From Strigops habroptila (lineage: Eukaryota; Chordata; Aves; Psittaciformes; Psittacidae): DNA of 64,000 bases. Both the position numbers and the translations under genes were made by a program. Below the pieces are notes generated by a model. That model was not told where the DNA came from. It saw nothing but the letters and a program-made list of their open reading frames with translations, and made no database searches. Shown in pieces: positions 1 through 11,830 of the stretch (position 1 is its first letter; every line of letters starts with the position of its first letter). The stretch is taken from NCBI RefSeq assembly GCF_004027225.2, contig NC_044277.2, positions 40,730,305 to 40,794,304 on the forward strand, read 5' to 3'.

Positions 1-3000
1 TTTTCTGCACTTCCTAGCCTAAACACACATACTGTTGTCTTTGTTGAGCAACAACATCTGTTACCCTGGAAAAACAGATGTGTGAAGTATACTAGCTGTC
101 AGGAAATATCAGAAAGGTGAAGATGTGAGTCTTCAGCAGCTCCAGAGGCAGCAAGGAAATTGGAAGAGAAGACAAATGCAGTAAGTGTTTGTGAACAGGG
201 TGTGCATAAGGGGAAAAAAGATAATATATGAATTGTTTAATTTGGAACAATAAAGAAAGCTCAATAAGAAGCTCAAAGCTCAAAAGAAAAGTGCAATATT
301 GTGTGGGCCTGTTATACTTTTGTTTTCTTTAACCACATTCCTTATTTATAACAGAACTGATGACTTACGGGTTTCCCAGGAATCCTTTCATAGTTCTGGA
401 TGCTGACTTGTACTGAATCTCATGTGTTTGCTATCAAGGGGATGCTAGATTAGTTGAACAGTGGCTGGGTATAATTCTTGGCCATGTTATAACAATTCAG
501 GAGATGAAAGTCTGGCTCCAGGAGATCAAATAGGAGGTTTTTATTTGAAATCAGGACTTTGCCCTTGGTTTGGGGGGTTTTTTGGGGATTTTTTTGTTTG
601 TTTGGGGTTTGTTTTTTTCTCCCCCCCCCCCCCCCCCTCATCAGAGTAGAGGAAAAAACAGAAAAGTGCTGGTATGTTTGCTGCTTTGTAGTCACATTAG
701 AACTGAGAATTCCCAGCCTTGTGATCTTGTGATTATTGGTTTTTAAGGCCTTCAACCATGGAATTCAATGCTGTATGTGTAAACTTGAAAAAGTAGCTTG
801 ACTAAGTGTTCTAATTTCAGAAGATGAATAGATTAAAAGTTACTTATTTTTAAAAAATACTTATGCTTTTAAGCCTATGAAGTGATGCTTTGGGATCTGA
901 CCTGTAGTACTGGAATGCTTGGAATAGCCACTCTTGGATCTCTCCAGGTTTTTCAAATTCTTACGGACTTCAAAAAAGCCTTCTTGACACTGCAGAAGTT
1001 GGCTAGAGGTCTTTGCCCTTTCCATCCAAGTCTGGCATAGAAAAAGATCAGAGTTGAGAAACAGTGATTAAATAGAAAAGTATAGTTCAGACAACACACT
1101 CAAACTTGTAAAAAGCTTTGCTCCATTCTCTCTTTTTCCTGAACCTCAGGTGGCCTGGTTTTTGACAAATTACTGGTCAGTGCTTAAACCTTCACTCCAA
1201 TTCAGCCAGCTCCATTTCTGTGTCACTGCATAGCCACAGGCTTGCCATGCTTCTCATTGGTTGAAATTAATTTTTCATTTAAGCGTAACAAACCCCATAT
1301 TTTTCAGGGCACTGTTAAAATCAATTGTGATTACAGATTCCTGGTCTAACCCACAGCCCTGCTGCAGCCACATATTAGTTCATGATTTTGCTGTCCTTTT
1401 GCCCTGGTGAGTTAAATGGAATATTTTATTATTTTTCAGACATCTACCATGGTGGCCAGGTATGTAGGAGGGCCTGGGACCAGGGAGAGAAGTTCAGGGG
1501 TAAAATTCATGGTACCAAGCAAAGCTTTGGATTACAGAAGATGAAAGCAAACCTGGGAAATGGAGGCGTGAAAAAATCTGAGATGTGGATGAGACCATAC
1601 TTCCTTGGGAGGACTGTGGGTTGAGAGAGAGGAGTCAAGTGCAGCAGCAGCAAGATCCACCTGAAGCCGGCATGATACCTGGCAAGCTGTGCCACCTGTG
1701 GTGCTCCCATGACAATGCTGAGGCAACTCACGTGGGGTTGGGTGAGGTACCAGCTAGGATGGGCAGAGCATCCTGTTGCTCTGCCGCACCACAACCACAC
1801 ACACTCCTGCACCAGCCAGGGCTGGGATATCTTAAATCACAACAATATCTAATCTAATGCAGTTAAGCCTGTATTTCTTATTTTTGTATCATAGCTGCAG
1901 CCAAGGGACCAGTTTTGTGCCTGGCAATGTTTTTGCCTCTTTCAAAGGATCTCGCATGGATACCTGGGATATCTGAAATTTGGTTTTAAAATACCAGGTT
2001 GTTTTGAATCATTTCTTTCCTCTTTCACAGCAGGAGAAAGCTAGTGTCAGCAATCCATTTGCTGTGTCTGAAACACTAGTCATGCTTGTCAAATGAGGGT
2101 AAATTGCTTTGCCACGCTGTTACCAGCCAGGTGGGTGTCTCCTTAGTGCCTAGTCATGTGATGCTCTGATGTGTGTGTGGGTTGGAGCAGCCTGTTTTAA
2201 AAGACTTCTATAGATCTATATACAGGGAATGATTATTCACTATTTTTCCTGACACAAAAAGAGGGGCAACCAAGTGGAATTACTAGGCAGCAAATGTAAA
2301 GCAAAAGGTAGTATGGTTGCTTACAGAAAGCATAATAAAATTGTGTTGCCTACTGTAATAATATATATCTGTACATGAAGGTACCAATATAACTGCTGCC
2401 TCAGGAGGTCTCTAAACCTTGTGGTGTTGGAAACTGGGCACAGACACTCTTCACACTTAAACTCCTTCCCTTCACTTTTGTTACTGGCCATCATGAGAAC
2501 TAGTTGAGGCAGAGCACCTGATGTAAGGACCTTTGTCTGGACTATATGGCCATTCCCACTTTATTAACTTGTGGAGGTGGAGGTTTGCAGGAGTTTAATT
2601 ATTTGGCATACAACAGTTCAAGAGTTATTATTGGTACTCCATTTTTTTTCACAAGTGTTCCACCAGCTAAATGCCTGTGGCCCTGAATAAAGTAAGTTCC
2701 AACAAACCAAACACCTCCCACCCTCTCCAAACCTGTCCTGTTACAACAGTACATTAAATAGATTCTTCCTTGTGTTGCTGTGACACTATGGGCATGAAAG
2801 CAACTGTTCTTCTGACAGTGTTTTCAAATTGTGAAAGCATCTGTGATCAATAGAGGTGAAAACCGGGTACCTAAAGTATGCCATTCTTTTCAGGTACCTA
2901 ATCAGGTACCACACTTTATCTGGAAACAATTCAGTGCCAAGCATTTTAAAGAGGAAATTTTTTTCTCCCTTTACTATTGTTTAAAAGGAAATTGTTTAAA

Positions 3001-5880
3001 CAGTAAATTAATATAAAGCGGGTTTTTTTTTTTTTCTCTGATCTATTGCTCTTATGGCATTTTTCACATGTCTCTCAATGTGCAAATTACTGCATCCATA
3101 TGCTCATCAAATGTCTTGCTTTTACTTCAGAGTTCGTCCTGGGGCAGCTAAAGCAATGGCACATCAGTGGTATATTCAGGACTTTAGAGAAATGTGGGTT
3201 TGACTCTGTAAAGCTCCAGGCAGCAATAAGATGGGCTGAGTTTATGTCTAGCCAGCGAAACCAATGTAAGCCAAAGGTTCTCAGATCATCAGTGAGAAAG
3301 CCTTAAGGTTCCCATTGCAAATGACCATTTTCCCTAAATCTTCAAAGAGAGAGAATAGATCTTGACTTCTAGGTTTAAAAAAGGAAAAAAAAAAAAAAAA
3401 AAGCCTCAAAGGTTTTGGCCTCACATTACAGAAGACTAATATTATATTGAAAGAACAAATGTTATATTAAGCAGAGTTTTATCTTGAGGCAGGACTCTGA
3501 GTTCTAGAAAACCTTTGCAGTCTGTCTTGTTCATCTCAGTCATACTAATTCTTCAACACACAGAGATGACTTCTGAAGCATGGTAAACTGAATGTTAACG
3601 TTGTTGGGTCATAAATGCTGGGTAAACCCTTTCACCAATTAGAAGTGCTGGAATTGTTCTTTACACATAAAACACATAAACCTCTTTATTTTTCACTTAT
3701 GATTTTTTTTTTTATAATTTTTATCCTGATTTCTGTGGGTAATCTTGTGTCAGACAGATGTAGCAGCATGAAGGCAAGACCAGCAACTCTACTTAGATTT
3801 CCTCCTGCAAACACTGTTAGCATCTTAGCATCCAAAAAGCTGTTGCAATTTAGTTGTGTTGAGAGGAACAGGGCTTGATTACCATCTGCTTATCTTAGGA
3901 ATGTAAAGAGAGCTGAGATCCAATGTACCAAAAGGCTGAAGCATGCAGGGGACGAAGCAGCCTATGGTGGCCCTACTAATCACATGGGTGAAAACAAGAA
4001 CTGCTTGTTCAGCTGAGGGGCAATCCACCAGCTGCCTCAGTCAGTCTGGTCCATGTGCACTGTTTCTTCCCACTTAATATCAAATGCAATAGCCATTTGC
4101 TCTACTTGCCCATTACTAGGAGGTACAGTGGGCTCTCTTGTGGAACTCTACTTCGGGTTGCTCTGCACAACCCCTGCCTCTGTGCCCCTCAGCCAAAAAA
4201 CAGTATTCAGCAGGGCCAAATACAAAGCCATCAAGCACTGGTTGGTTTTTGCTCTACTGAAAGTGGGCAGCTGTCCAGCGAATCATTCAGGCTTGTTCCT
4301 GGAAGCAGTGGGGTGGGGAGGGGAGCACTGCAAAGACTGGTACCAGGCAAAGGCCCAGCATGAATGAACTTGAAGCTCAGGCTGACAGGATGGTGGGAGT
4401 CAAACTGGGAATGAGGTGTGGAGGAGGACTAGTGGGTACCTTTGGAGTTAACCTTAATGACAGGTGAAGATAACTGAGCTGCATGCGGAAGCTTTAGTGG
4501 GTGGGTATAGTCTGGCCAGTGCTATTGCAAATGTTACTAATACAGGACTCAGACCACAGTGAAATTTCTTTTGACATTTTCATGTGACACAGGTTATTTC
4601 ACTCAGCGTGATGAATTTGTTGCATTTGAATGGAATTTTTCCTCTCCTTGATTAAAATCTTCATGCCTTGTTTTTCAACTGGCTTTGCACAGGACAGCAG
4701 CAAACAGGCTAGAACAAGGTGGAGAAAACTGGTCTCTGCTGGAACTGTGGAGAGGGGTCCCTGGGTGCATACCACTAATATTGATTGTAATATGTTGCTA
4801 CTCTCTTTAAATAGTTGTGTAAGACTGTATTTTTGCACAGTCAAATATTCTTTTGTCTTAGTTATTTAAATTACAGGGTATATATAATCTGTGGCTTCTG
4901 ACAGTCACGCAAGCAACCACTGAAACACCAGCAGCCCTGTTAAGATGTGGGTCTGTGTTAGTGACCTTCTGGTTTCTCTGCAGATTCTACTCAAATTACT
5001 TCTGGACCACAAGGGGCTTATGAGGGAAAGACATTTGAACAGGCTTTCCTGTTTTTTTCCTGTCAGTATATTTCTATCTAGATTGTGGACCAGTTTATGC
5101 AAATAAAGTAAATTAAGAAATCAATATGTGACAGAGACTATTAAAATCTAAGGCACTTAGTGGAACCTGTAAGAATGTTCAAATTTTTATACTATGTTCC
5201 CAGTATTATAAGACTAAACTTTACAGTAACTGAAAAAAGCCAAGCTTAGAACAATTCTGTCTTTTAAGTTGCCTCCACCCTTTAACACAGAGCAAACCAT
5301 TCCCTCTGAATGAGCCCAACTTTTTAGAAAAACAACACAAATGAACGTAATTGTAATTGTTTGAGATCTGAAATACAGCCTATACTGCTGCTTAATAAGT
5401 GTTTAATATCCTTCCTTAGCTGATTGCCTGTTTACTTGATGTGATACAGCATTTTCTGTGGGACTGTACAAGCTTTTCTGTAAGTGCACTACCGATCCAA
5501 TGCTTAAGCCTCAAGATTTATGGATGGACTGGCAAAGCAGCAAGTAGACGACCTCTAATTATTACCTTCTGGGCATTGCAGATGGTGTTTCAGAAGCTTG
5601 TGGCTTTTTTGCTCACTTTTAAATAGTGATTTAAGACTTCTTTATATTTATACAAAGGCTAGAATTAAACCTCTGTTAGTTCTGATTGAGATGTTTTCCA
5701 CTGTAGTAGTAGCAGACAGATCAGGTTAAAATTCAGCTATGTAACCTGAATTGAATAAAACTCACTTTGCTTGTTTCACTAGGGTTTTTTTTTTTTTTTG
5801 TGGTGTTGAAAACATCCTCCTCCTAACCACCTTAAACGGTTCTTCTAGGGGAATTCAAATTTTATTGACAAATATTTATT
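1..5880. other. Gene-poor AT-rich DNA, no supported gene
   Basis: Six-frame reading shows only short open frames (about 100 codons or fewer) without recognisable domains, and overlapping frames on both strands compete with each other. Homopolymer runs are common (for example A-runs near 3380 and T-runs near 3020 and 5785). No repeat family was recognised apart from the G/T and C tract listed separately. It is probably intergenic or intronic bird DNA. Confidence 0.6.
565..637. repeat. G/T-rich tract ending in a run of 17 C
   Basis: The plus strand alternates runs of G (4 to 6) with runs of T from about 568 to 618, followed by an uninterrupted C17 at 621-637. The G-runs and the C-run could pair with each other or adopt quadruplex or i-motif structures. 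It is a low-complexity, probably length-variable sequence and not a gene; the short frames across it are artefacts of the repeats. Confidence 0.8.
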
Positions 5881-6306
5881 GAGCACCTCTCCTATGAAGG
5901 CAGGCTGAGAGAGCTGGAGCTGTTCAGCCTGGAGAAGAGAAGGCTCTGGGGAGACCTTACAGCAGCCTTCCTGTACCTGAAGGAGACCTACAGGAAAGCT
6001 GGAGAGGGACTTTTTACAAGGGCATGTAGAGATGGGACATGGGGAAATGGCTTTAAACTGAAAGAGAGTAGAGTTAGATTAGATATTAGAAAAAAATTCT
6101 TTACTGAGGGTGGTTAGACACTGGAACAGGTTGCCCAGAGAAGCTGTGGCTTCCCCATCCCTGGAAGTGTTCAAGACCAGGTTGGATGGGGCTTTGAGCA
6201 ATCTGGTCTGGTGGAAGGTGTCGCTGCCTGTGGAGAGGGGATGGAATTAGGCAATCTTTAAGGCCCCTTCCAACCCAAACTATTCTGTGATTCTATGGTT
6301 CTATGA
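5881..6306 (+). mobile_element. CR1 LINE, 3' fragment (older copy)
   Basis: The segment starts abruptly at sequence matching the conserved C-terminal part of CR1 ORF2 (frame reading roughly EHLSYEGRLRELELFSLEKR, then FKLKES and [11 protein letters not shown]). It continues through the 3'UTR with the conserved 'ccccttccaaccc' block and ends in degenerate TTCTGTGA/TTCTATGG/TTCTATGA repeats. The 5' end is truncated, as is usual for CR1. It is more diverged from the three long copies in this window than they are from each other, so it appears older or from another subfamily. It has no coding potential. Confidence 0.93.
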
Positions 6307-6910
6307 AAACTAATCGAAAAGCCAGAGCCATCAGCTCATCAAGAAATTGTTTGCCAACAGTTGTTGGTGGTAATGAGATTTAAGGTCAGTCATGAAATCC
6401 CTTATGCTGCATTTGGTTCCTGGAAGATGGGAGCTCATCCTGAATGATACATTTCCAGCCGGTTTGTGGCTGCAACCATGGAACAAAAAGGAAAAAGCAA
6501 TCTATCTGGATAATGCTACTTATGCACTAGCAGTAGTTATCTAATTCTCTTGTGAATATGGTGCTTTTTTTAATTTACAGCAAATGAAGCAGGGAAAAGA
6601 AGTTTCAGAAAACCATTTTCTAACAGAGCCTTCGGCTTTTGCGTCACTCTGCTGACCATATAAGCAGAAATTAAACCAGCAATAATTTGACCACTACTGA
6701 TCCAAGTAATAAATCAATAGGATATGCATATATAGGTTCAGGTAGACCCCATGCATGCCAGCAAAACTGGTTTTATGTGTTTGTCAAAAAAAAAAAATAA
6801 TTTTATTTTACTTTAGCTGCTTATGTTATTTGATTCTCTCTGCAGCATTTAGCTGATAGCTGTATGTTGCTGACAAAACAAACTGAATTTATGTTGCTGG
6901 GTGTTGCTGG

Positions 6911-6966
6911 TGACATCATCACAGTGAGTCATTAAAATAATTAAAATGAGTCAATGAAATGAGTCA
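6911..6966. promoter_or_regulatory. Candidate AP-1/CRE-like site cluster
   Basis: Three exact TGAGTCA heptamers occur at 6925-6931, 6947-6953 and 6960-6966, preceded by TGACATCA at 6911-6918. TGAGTCA is the consensus site of FOS/JUN-family bZIP dimers, and TGACATCA resembles ATF/CRE-type sites. Spacing is 22 and 13 bp. The neighbouring bases (aaaATGAGTCAatgaaATGAGTCAtc) suggest that local duplication helped build the cluster. No gene is adjacent; a distal enhancer role is inference from motif density only. Confidence 0.35.
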
Positions 6967-8284
6967 TCAAGTGAAAGAGAGTTACACCTGCAACCAGCTG
7001 CTGTCCCTATGTTATGCAATTGAATTTTGGCAGTGGGCTCAAAGCTTTTGGCTGTCATGCTGAGGTGTTTCTTAACAGCTTGTACTGCAATCTGAGTTGT
7101 AATATTTAGTACTGCTGAATAAGTCTTTGTAATTGAATGAGCTTGTTAGTCACAGAAAATAGAATCTGTCACACAGAAAGGGAACATTATTTTTTGAAAA
7201 GAAGTGTTCTTTTGGAAAAGTTTTCATAAGTATATCCTTGGGCAGAAATTATAGTGATATGGAGGTTAGCCTTCAAAACTAGTATGGAGATACAGCCTGC
7301 TTTCCAGATTTGAGATTATTTACACCTTTGTTCTTGCCCTCATAATTTTTTCATTTATATGAATTAAAATTGTTTGATTTTTTGAAATTATATTTGATAC
7401 TTATATATTTTGACATATATATTTACATAATTGAAGCACTCAAGCTTGTTAAGGAGAGGGAATACACATCATAGGTATCCATATAATGCCTGCCATACCT
7501 GTTTCTGCTTATTAGAGTTGGTACTGTTATGATATATAAAAAAAAAAGAAAATACATGTAGTATCATTATTTACTATGTGTTTGGTATTATTTGCCAAAT
7601 ACTGAAGGTCAGAAACTGTTTCAGAACTTCTACTAATTGAAGATACTTCACTCATTTTGAGGAAAAATTAGGTGTGTGTGTTATTGGTCTTTTTTTCTGA
7701 CTGTAAGATACAATAGTTAAAGCCTGAAGTTTGCAAACTTGGGTACATAAACTGACTTCAGTTCTCTTTCTCTTTCCAGATTTGTTGAACATTTTGTTTG
7801 ATTTCAGGTACCTAATCATAGCTTTTGTTGTCCACCTTTACAAAACTATACATGAAGACTTTGGCCTTTTGGTATTTGTGTCAGGTTTTGGACATTTTGA
7901 ACTAGAAGAGAAAATATGGCTTCTTTTGAACACTATTTAATGATTCCAGTAGTTTCTTTCCAACATTTCCCAGTTATACTCTATGATATAAACAAACTTG
8001 TAAGAAAACACATTTCCAGTTCTTAGCTGATCAAGAATATATTTCAGAAAGTACTAATAGATCCATAATTCAATAGCAGATTAATAACTCAATATAAATG
8101 CACTGAGGCAGAATATTTAAAAATAAACTTAATCGTCTCATTAAAAATGTCATAATGTCATTGGCATATTATCAGTCTTTGTTCCATTTTTTTACTATAT
8201 AAATTTTTCCTCTTTCATTTCTGGACTAATGTTTCAGGTTGACAAGGCAAATATGCAACATGCTGAAGAAAGATGCCAGCTGTA

Positions 8285-8312
8285 ACAGGTACCTGTACAA
8301 GCAGTATAAAAG
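8285..8312 (+). promoter_or_regulatory. Candidate TATA element with upstream palindrome
   Basis: A perfect 12-bp palindrome (ACAGGTACCTGT, 8285-8296) lies 8 bp upstream of TATAAAAG (8305-8312), which is followed by a G-rich stretch as in many core promoters. A 93-codon open frame (8377-8658) begins 64 bp downstream, but it shows no recognisable domain and no CpG island accompanies it. A TATA-like octamer in AT-rich DNA can easily occur by chance, so this is a weak call. Confidence 0.2.
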
Positions 8313-10635
8313 GGCCAGGGGACGGACATCAGTGGATTAGCTACTTACAGCATAGGTACTCTAATACACAGAGGTTTTGCATGTATTATCAGCCAGTACT
8401 GGGCTGAGGACTCAGCTGCAGGTGAGGGATGTGGGTCTTAGGGGACTCCTGGAGAAATGGCCCCTGCTCTTGCTTCCCAGGTGCATGGCAGTACATGTGA
8501 AACAAGCAGACATTTCAGAAGGAAAAGAGGTTATAAACTGTGTTTTTAAAGACATAAAATCATGGTGGTACATGTTGAGCTTGCTGCTATGGTGCTGTTC
8601 TTCAGCCATTGAAGAACAAGACATGCAAGAGCTAGGTCTGCTTCTCAGCAGGGTTTAGGAAGATGATGGCACCTGGTTATTTCAGGAAAACGATGAAGAA
8701 GCCTCGTGGATTGATTTGTTCTCTTTAAAGAGTTTGGGCTGCTTCATAAGCAGTATAAGATGATGGAGGAGGAAAGTCACATCTCTTTCCTGCCTGCCCA
8801 GTGCTTTTTCGTGAGTAGGCTTAAGAGGTTCACTGAGAAATTAAGGGTTTTAGCTTTTCTTACAAGTTATCCAGTAGAAATTTATGCTATGCAACAAAAT
8901 GCCTTTTCTAGACAGATCACACAAATTTGTTCCATGAGTCTATTTCAGAATCTGACAGCTCACAGAGAAGGTACCAATGGGAACTGCCTTTTCTTCTGTG
9001 ATAAGCTTCTACTTTGAAAGTGATTTACAATTCCCAGACAGAAAACCAGAGCAAAAGAGCTGTAAAATTTATTATTGTGATCATATCATCTTTCTCTGTG
9101 GACTTCTGAGTATTTAGTAAGTAAAAGAGAGAAAATCTATCTTCTGTAGGTAGTACATCATCTACACAGTGATGGCAATCTTTCATTTCACTTTGGCTTG
9201 CATGAACAGGGAGACACTATTTCTATGGGAAAACCTCAATCCATTTCCTCTTATAGTGACAGATATATTATTTGGAGCTTCCTAGAGAAAGCACTGTGCT
9301 TTTAGTCTGTTTTTTTAGCATACAACAAAGCAACTGTAAGAAAAACCTCAGATCTGTGAAAATGCTGAACTTTTGCATTAAAATTCTCTTTTTCCTAACT
9401 GCTGGTGCCAGAATATTTCAAACAAATACATCCTCCAAAAAATAATGCTTCAAGTTGAATTTACTGCCTTGCTTTACCTTTGCTTTCAAGTTAAATAAGA
9501 CAAGACGAAAATCAAGAGTAGTTTTCTTCCTGTTGCTTTCTCAGTTTGAATGTTTCAAAAGTCTTAAGGGAAATTCTCCAAGGACTCTAATAGGCAATTT
9601 CAGTAATGCAGCAGTGTTATAGATTCTTGGTTTTTCTGTAAGGTGGACTATGATTTAAGGGACAGATCTTTTTTTATTGGACTTAGTCTTCTATTAAGGA
9701 GTTTCTGCCTTCCTGGAAAAATGCTTATTTCTACAATTGATTGATGTTTTCAGTGAATCACAGTTTAAAACCTGGTTTAAGGGTTAGGTAATTCTTAGTG
9801 ATATGATTTAATATTTCCAGACAATAACTTTTGCCTTTAAAATCTAAAATAGCAATATGTTTCAGAAGATGGTGCAAGGCTTTGTTCTTGTACTGGTGTT
9901 GTTGAACCCAGGACAACTGGCCATAACCAGAGCCAAGCCTGGAGCAACGGTTAGGAGAATAGTCTGGTAGGAAAAAAAAACCCTACCCAACAATAAAAAA
10001 GCAGAAAGCTTCTCCTAGGGGCTCCTAGTGTGCCATGGCCCCTCAGAAAACAAATAACCAGCACAGTCACTAGTCTTCCCCAAAGTAGACATGGAAGAAT
10101 AAGCACTCACTCTGTTTTAAGTGAGACTACGAATAGTAGGTTTAACTTATAGTAAGTGACAATAAATTATGTGGGAAGAAAACTTTCTTACAGCACTGTA
10201 GTTGCTTATAGAGATGGGAGAGTCTCCTGCCATTGTAGGCTCTTCAGAATGGACTGGACAAGCATCTGCCACAAATGCCAGTGGTGTGTTTTGGAGAAGG
10301 GTAAGAAACTAGATGTTATGTGATAATTGCTTCCAGCTCTACCTTCCTATAAGAAGACAAAGCTTGAGAACTGCAAGCAGAAAGAGTAGCACTGATCTTC
10401 TCTAAAAGCATACAGTGGAGAGTATGCTTCCCACAATGCCATTGCTGGACCATCAACCCATATATAAGGCAAGGAGAAGAGCAGTAAGATGACCTCTAAT
10501 GGAAGGATGATGGAGAACACAGTGCCATTACTGTGTTGTGCTTGCAAGGTGTAAACTAACTGCTTTCGTCTTTGCTAACGGAAGAGGAAGCATTTACTAG
10601 CTGCAGGCTACCTCCAGAGGAGTCACTGACACAAT

Positions 10636-10656
10636 TCCCTCACACAGTGTGAGGGA
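10636..10656. repeat. Short perfect inverted repeat (10-bp arms)
   Basis: TCCCTCACAC and GTGTGAGGGA are exact reverse complements separated by a single A. The arms are GC-balanced, unlike the TA-rich palindromes that arise easily in this window. It could be a dimeric protein-binding site or a trace of a small rearrangement. No gene is adjacent. Confidence 0.7.
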
Positions 10657-11276
10657 TTCCTGCAGGCACCAGGCGCTGAGAGCTCAGTGTTTGCTCTGGG
10701 CTTTCAGTGGTTACCACTTAGCCTCAGCATACAAGAACTGAACTTACATAAAGTCTCTCAGCTGAGGATCTCAGGGTGCTATTCAAGCAATTCCACCCTA
10801 CGTTGCAGATAAGGAAAATGGGTCAGACAGTGTCTGAGTGGCAGTTCCAGATCACACAAAAGCAGCCAGGTACTCAGAACTCCCTGTCAACCTTAGGTAA
10901 AACATGAGTTTGCTCAGTAGTTCTTAGCTGAATGAAACATACTGTTGACCCTACTGCCAAATGTATTCCCAGGCACTATATTCCCAGGAGACCCTCGAAG
11001 AAAAACTTTGAGACTTCTTCAAGTTTGAGCATTCCTCACATGGGTTAGTTAGCTCTAGTAACCTTCCAGAAGGGGATGCTGTGTCTTACGTGGAAACTTT
11101 CCAATCCTCTGACTGGGAGATGACACCTTCCTACTCGTTTTCGCTCTGGATGAAAGTTTTCTTCTCTGTTTTTGTCCATGGTGGGTATTTTTCATTCAAC
11201 ATACCAGTTGAGCTTCTCATCTCTGGCCAAAGTGATCCTGGCCTCCTAGGAGGATGAAGGCAGGCAGAAATAACTT

Positions 11277-11326
11277 TGTGTGTGTATATATATATACACA
11301 TATATATATAAAACTAATATATATAT
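11277..11326. repeat. TG/TA microsatellite
   Basis: A (TG) run passes into interrupted (TA)n with short ACA interruptions, over about 50 bp. It is a simple repeat, likely variable in length. Confidence 0.85.
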
Positions 11327-11830
11327 GAGGTTTATGCCCAGTGAGGAATGAATAACTTAACAAATTAAATTAGTAGCTTCATGGGGCTGAGTTCAGCAAT
11401 GGTACAAAGTAATCAAACACAGTAGAGTTATACAGATTTAATGCAAAGAAGAATCTGGTTTGTTCAGACTATTGGTTTTTCATAATAGCAGGTGGAGCAT
11501 TGTCCATAAATTCTGTTCTGGTTTTGATTCCATTAAATGACATCATAGAAGTGAAACCAAACAGATGCCGATACTTTTTTCAAAGAGACGTCCTGAAACA
11601 AATGGGTGAAAGAATATCTCTGAAGATTCCATAGTTGTTTAAATAATTTTCATCTCCTTTTGCTCAAGAGGACATCCTTGTTGCCATTTCAATTATCAGA
11701 TCAGTGCAAACCCATTTTCCAAACCCATGGAAATGCGTTCACCTGTTGGGTCCTGTTGACTGAAATGCTATAGGGGTTAATCTAGACAGACATTCTATCC
11801 AAAATTAATCATATTATGAAAAAAATGCTA

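Larger units (their letters stand above)
6307..11830. other. Gene-poor AT-rich DNA, no supported gene
   Basis: No domain-bearing open frame was seen on either strand. It contains three motif-level features listed separately: a cluster of AP-1-like sites (6911-6966), a TATA-like box next to a palindrome (8285-8312), and a short perfect hairpin (10636-10656). A TA-rich microsatellite lies at its right end. Confidence 0.55.

Noticed and set aside
2888..7822. Shared string 'ttcaggtacctaatca' near 2890 and 7806
   Set aside because: It is a 16-bp match with no extension into the flanks, which is compatible with chance in 64 kb of biased sequence.
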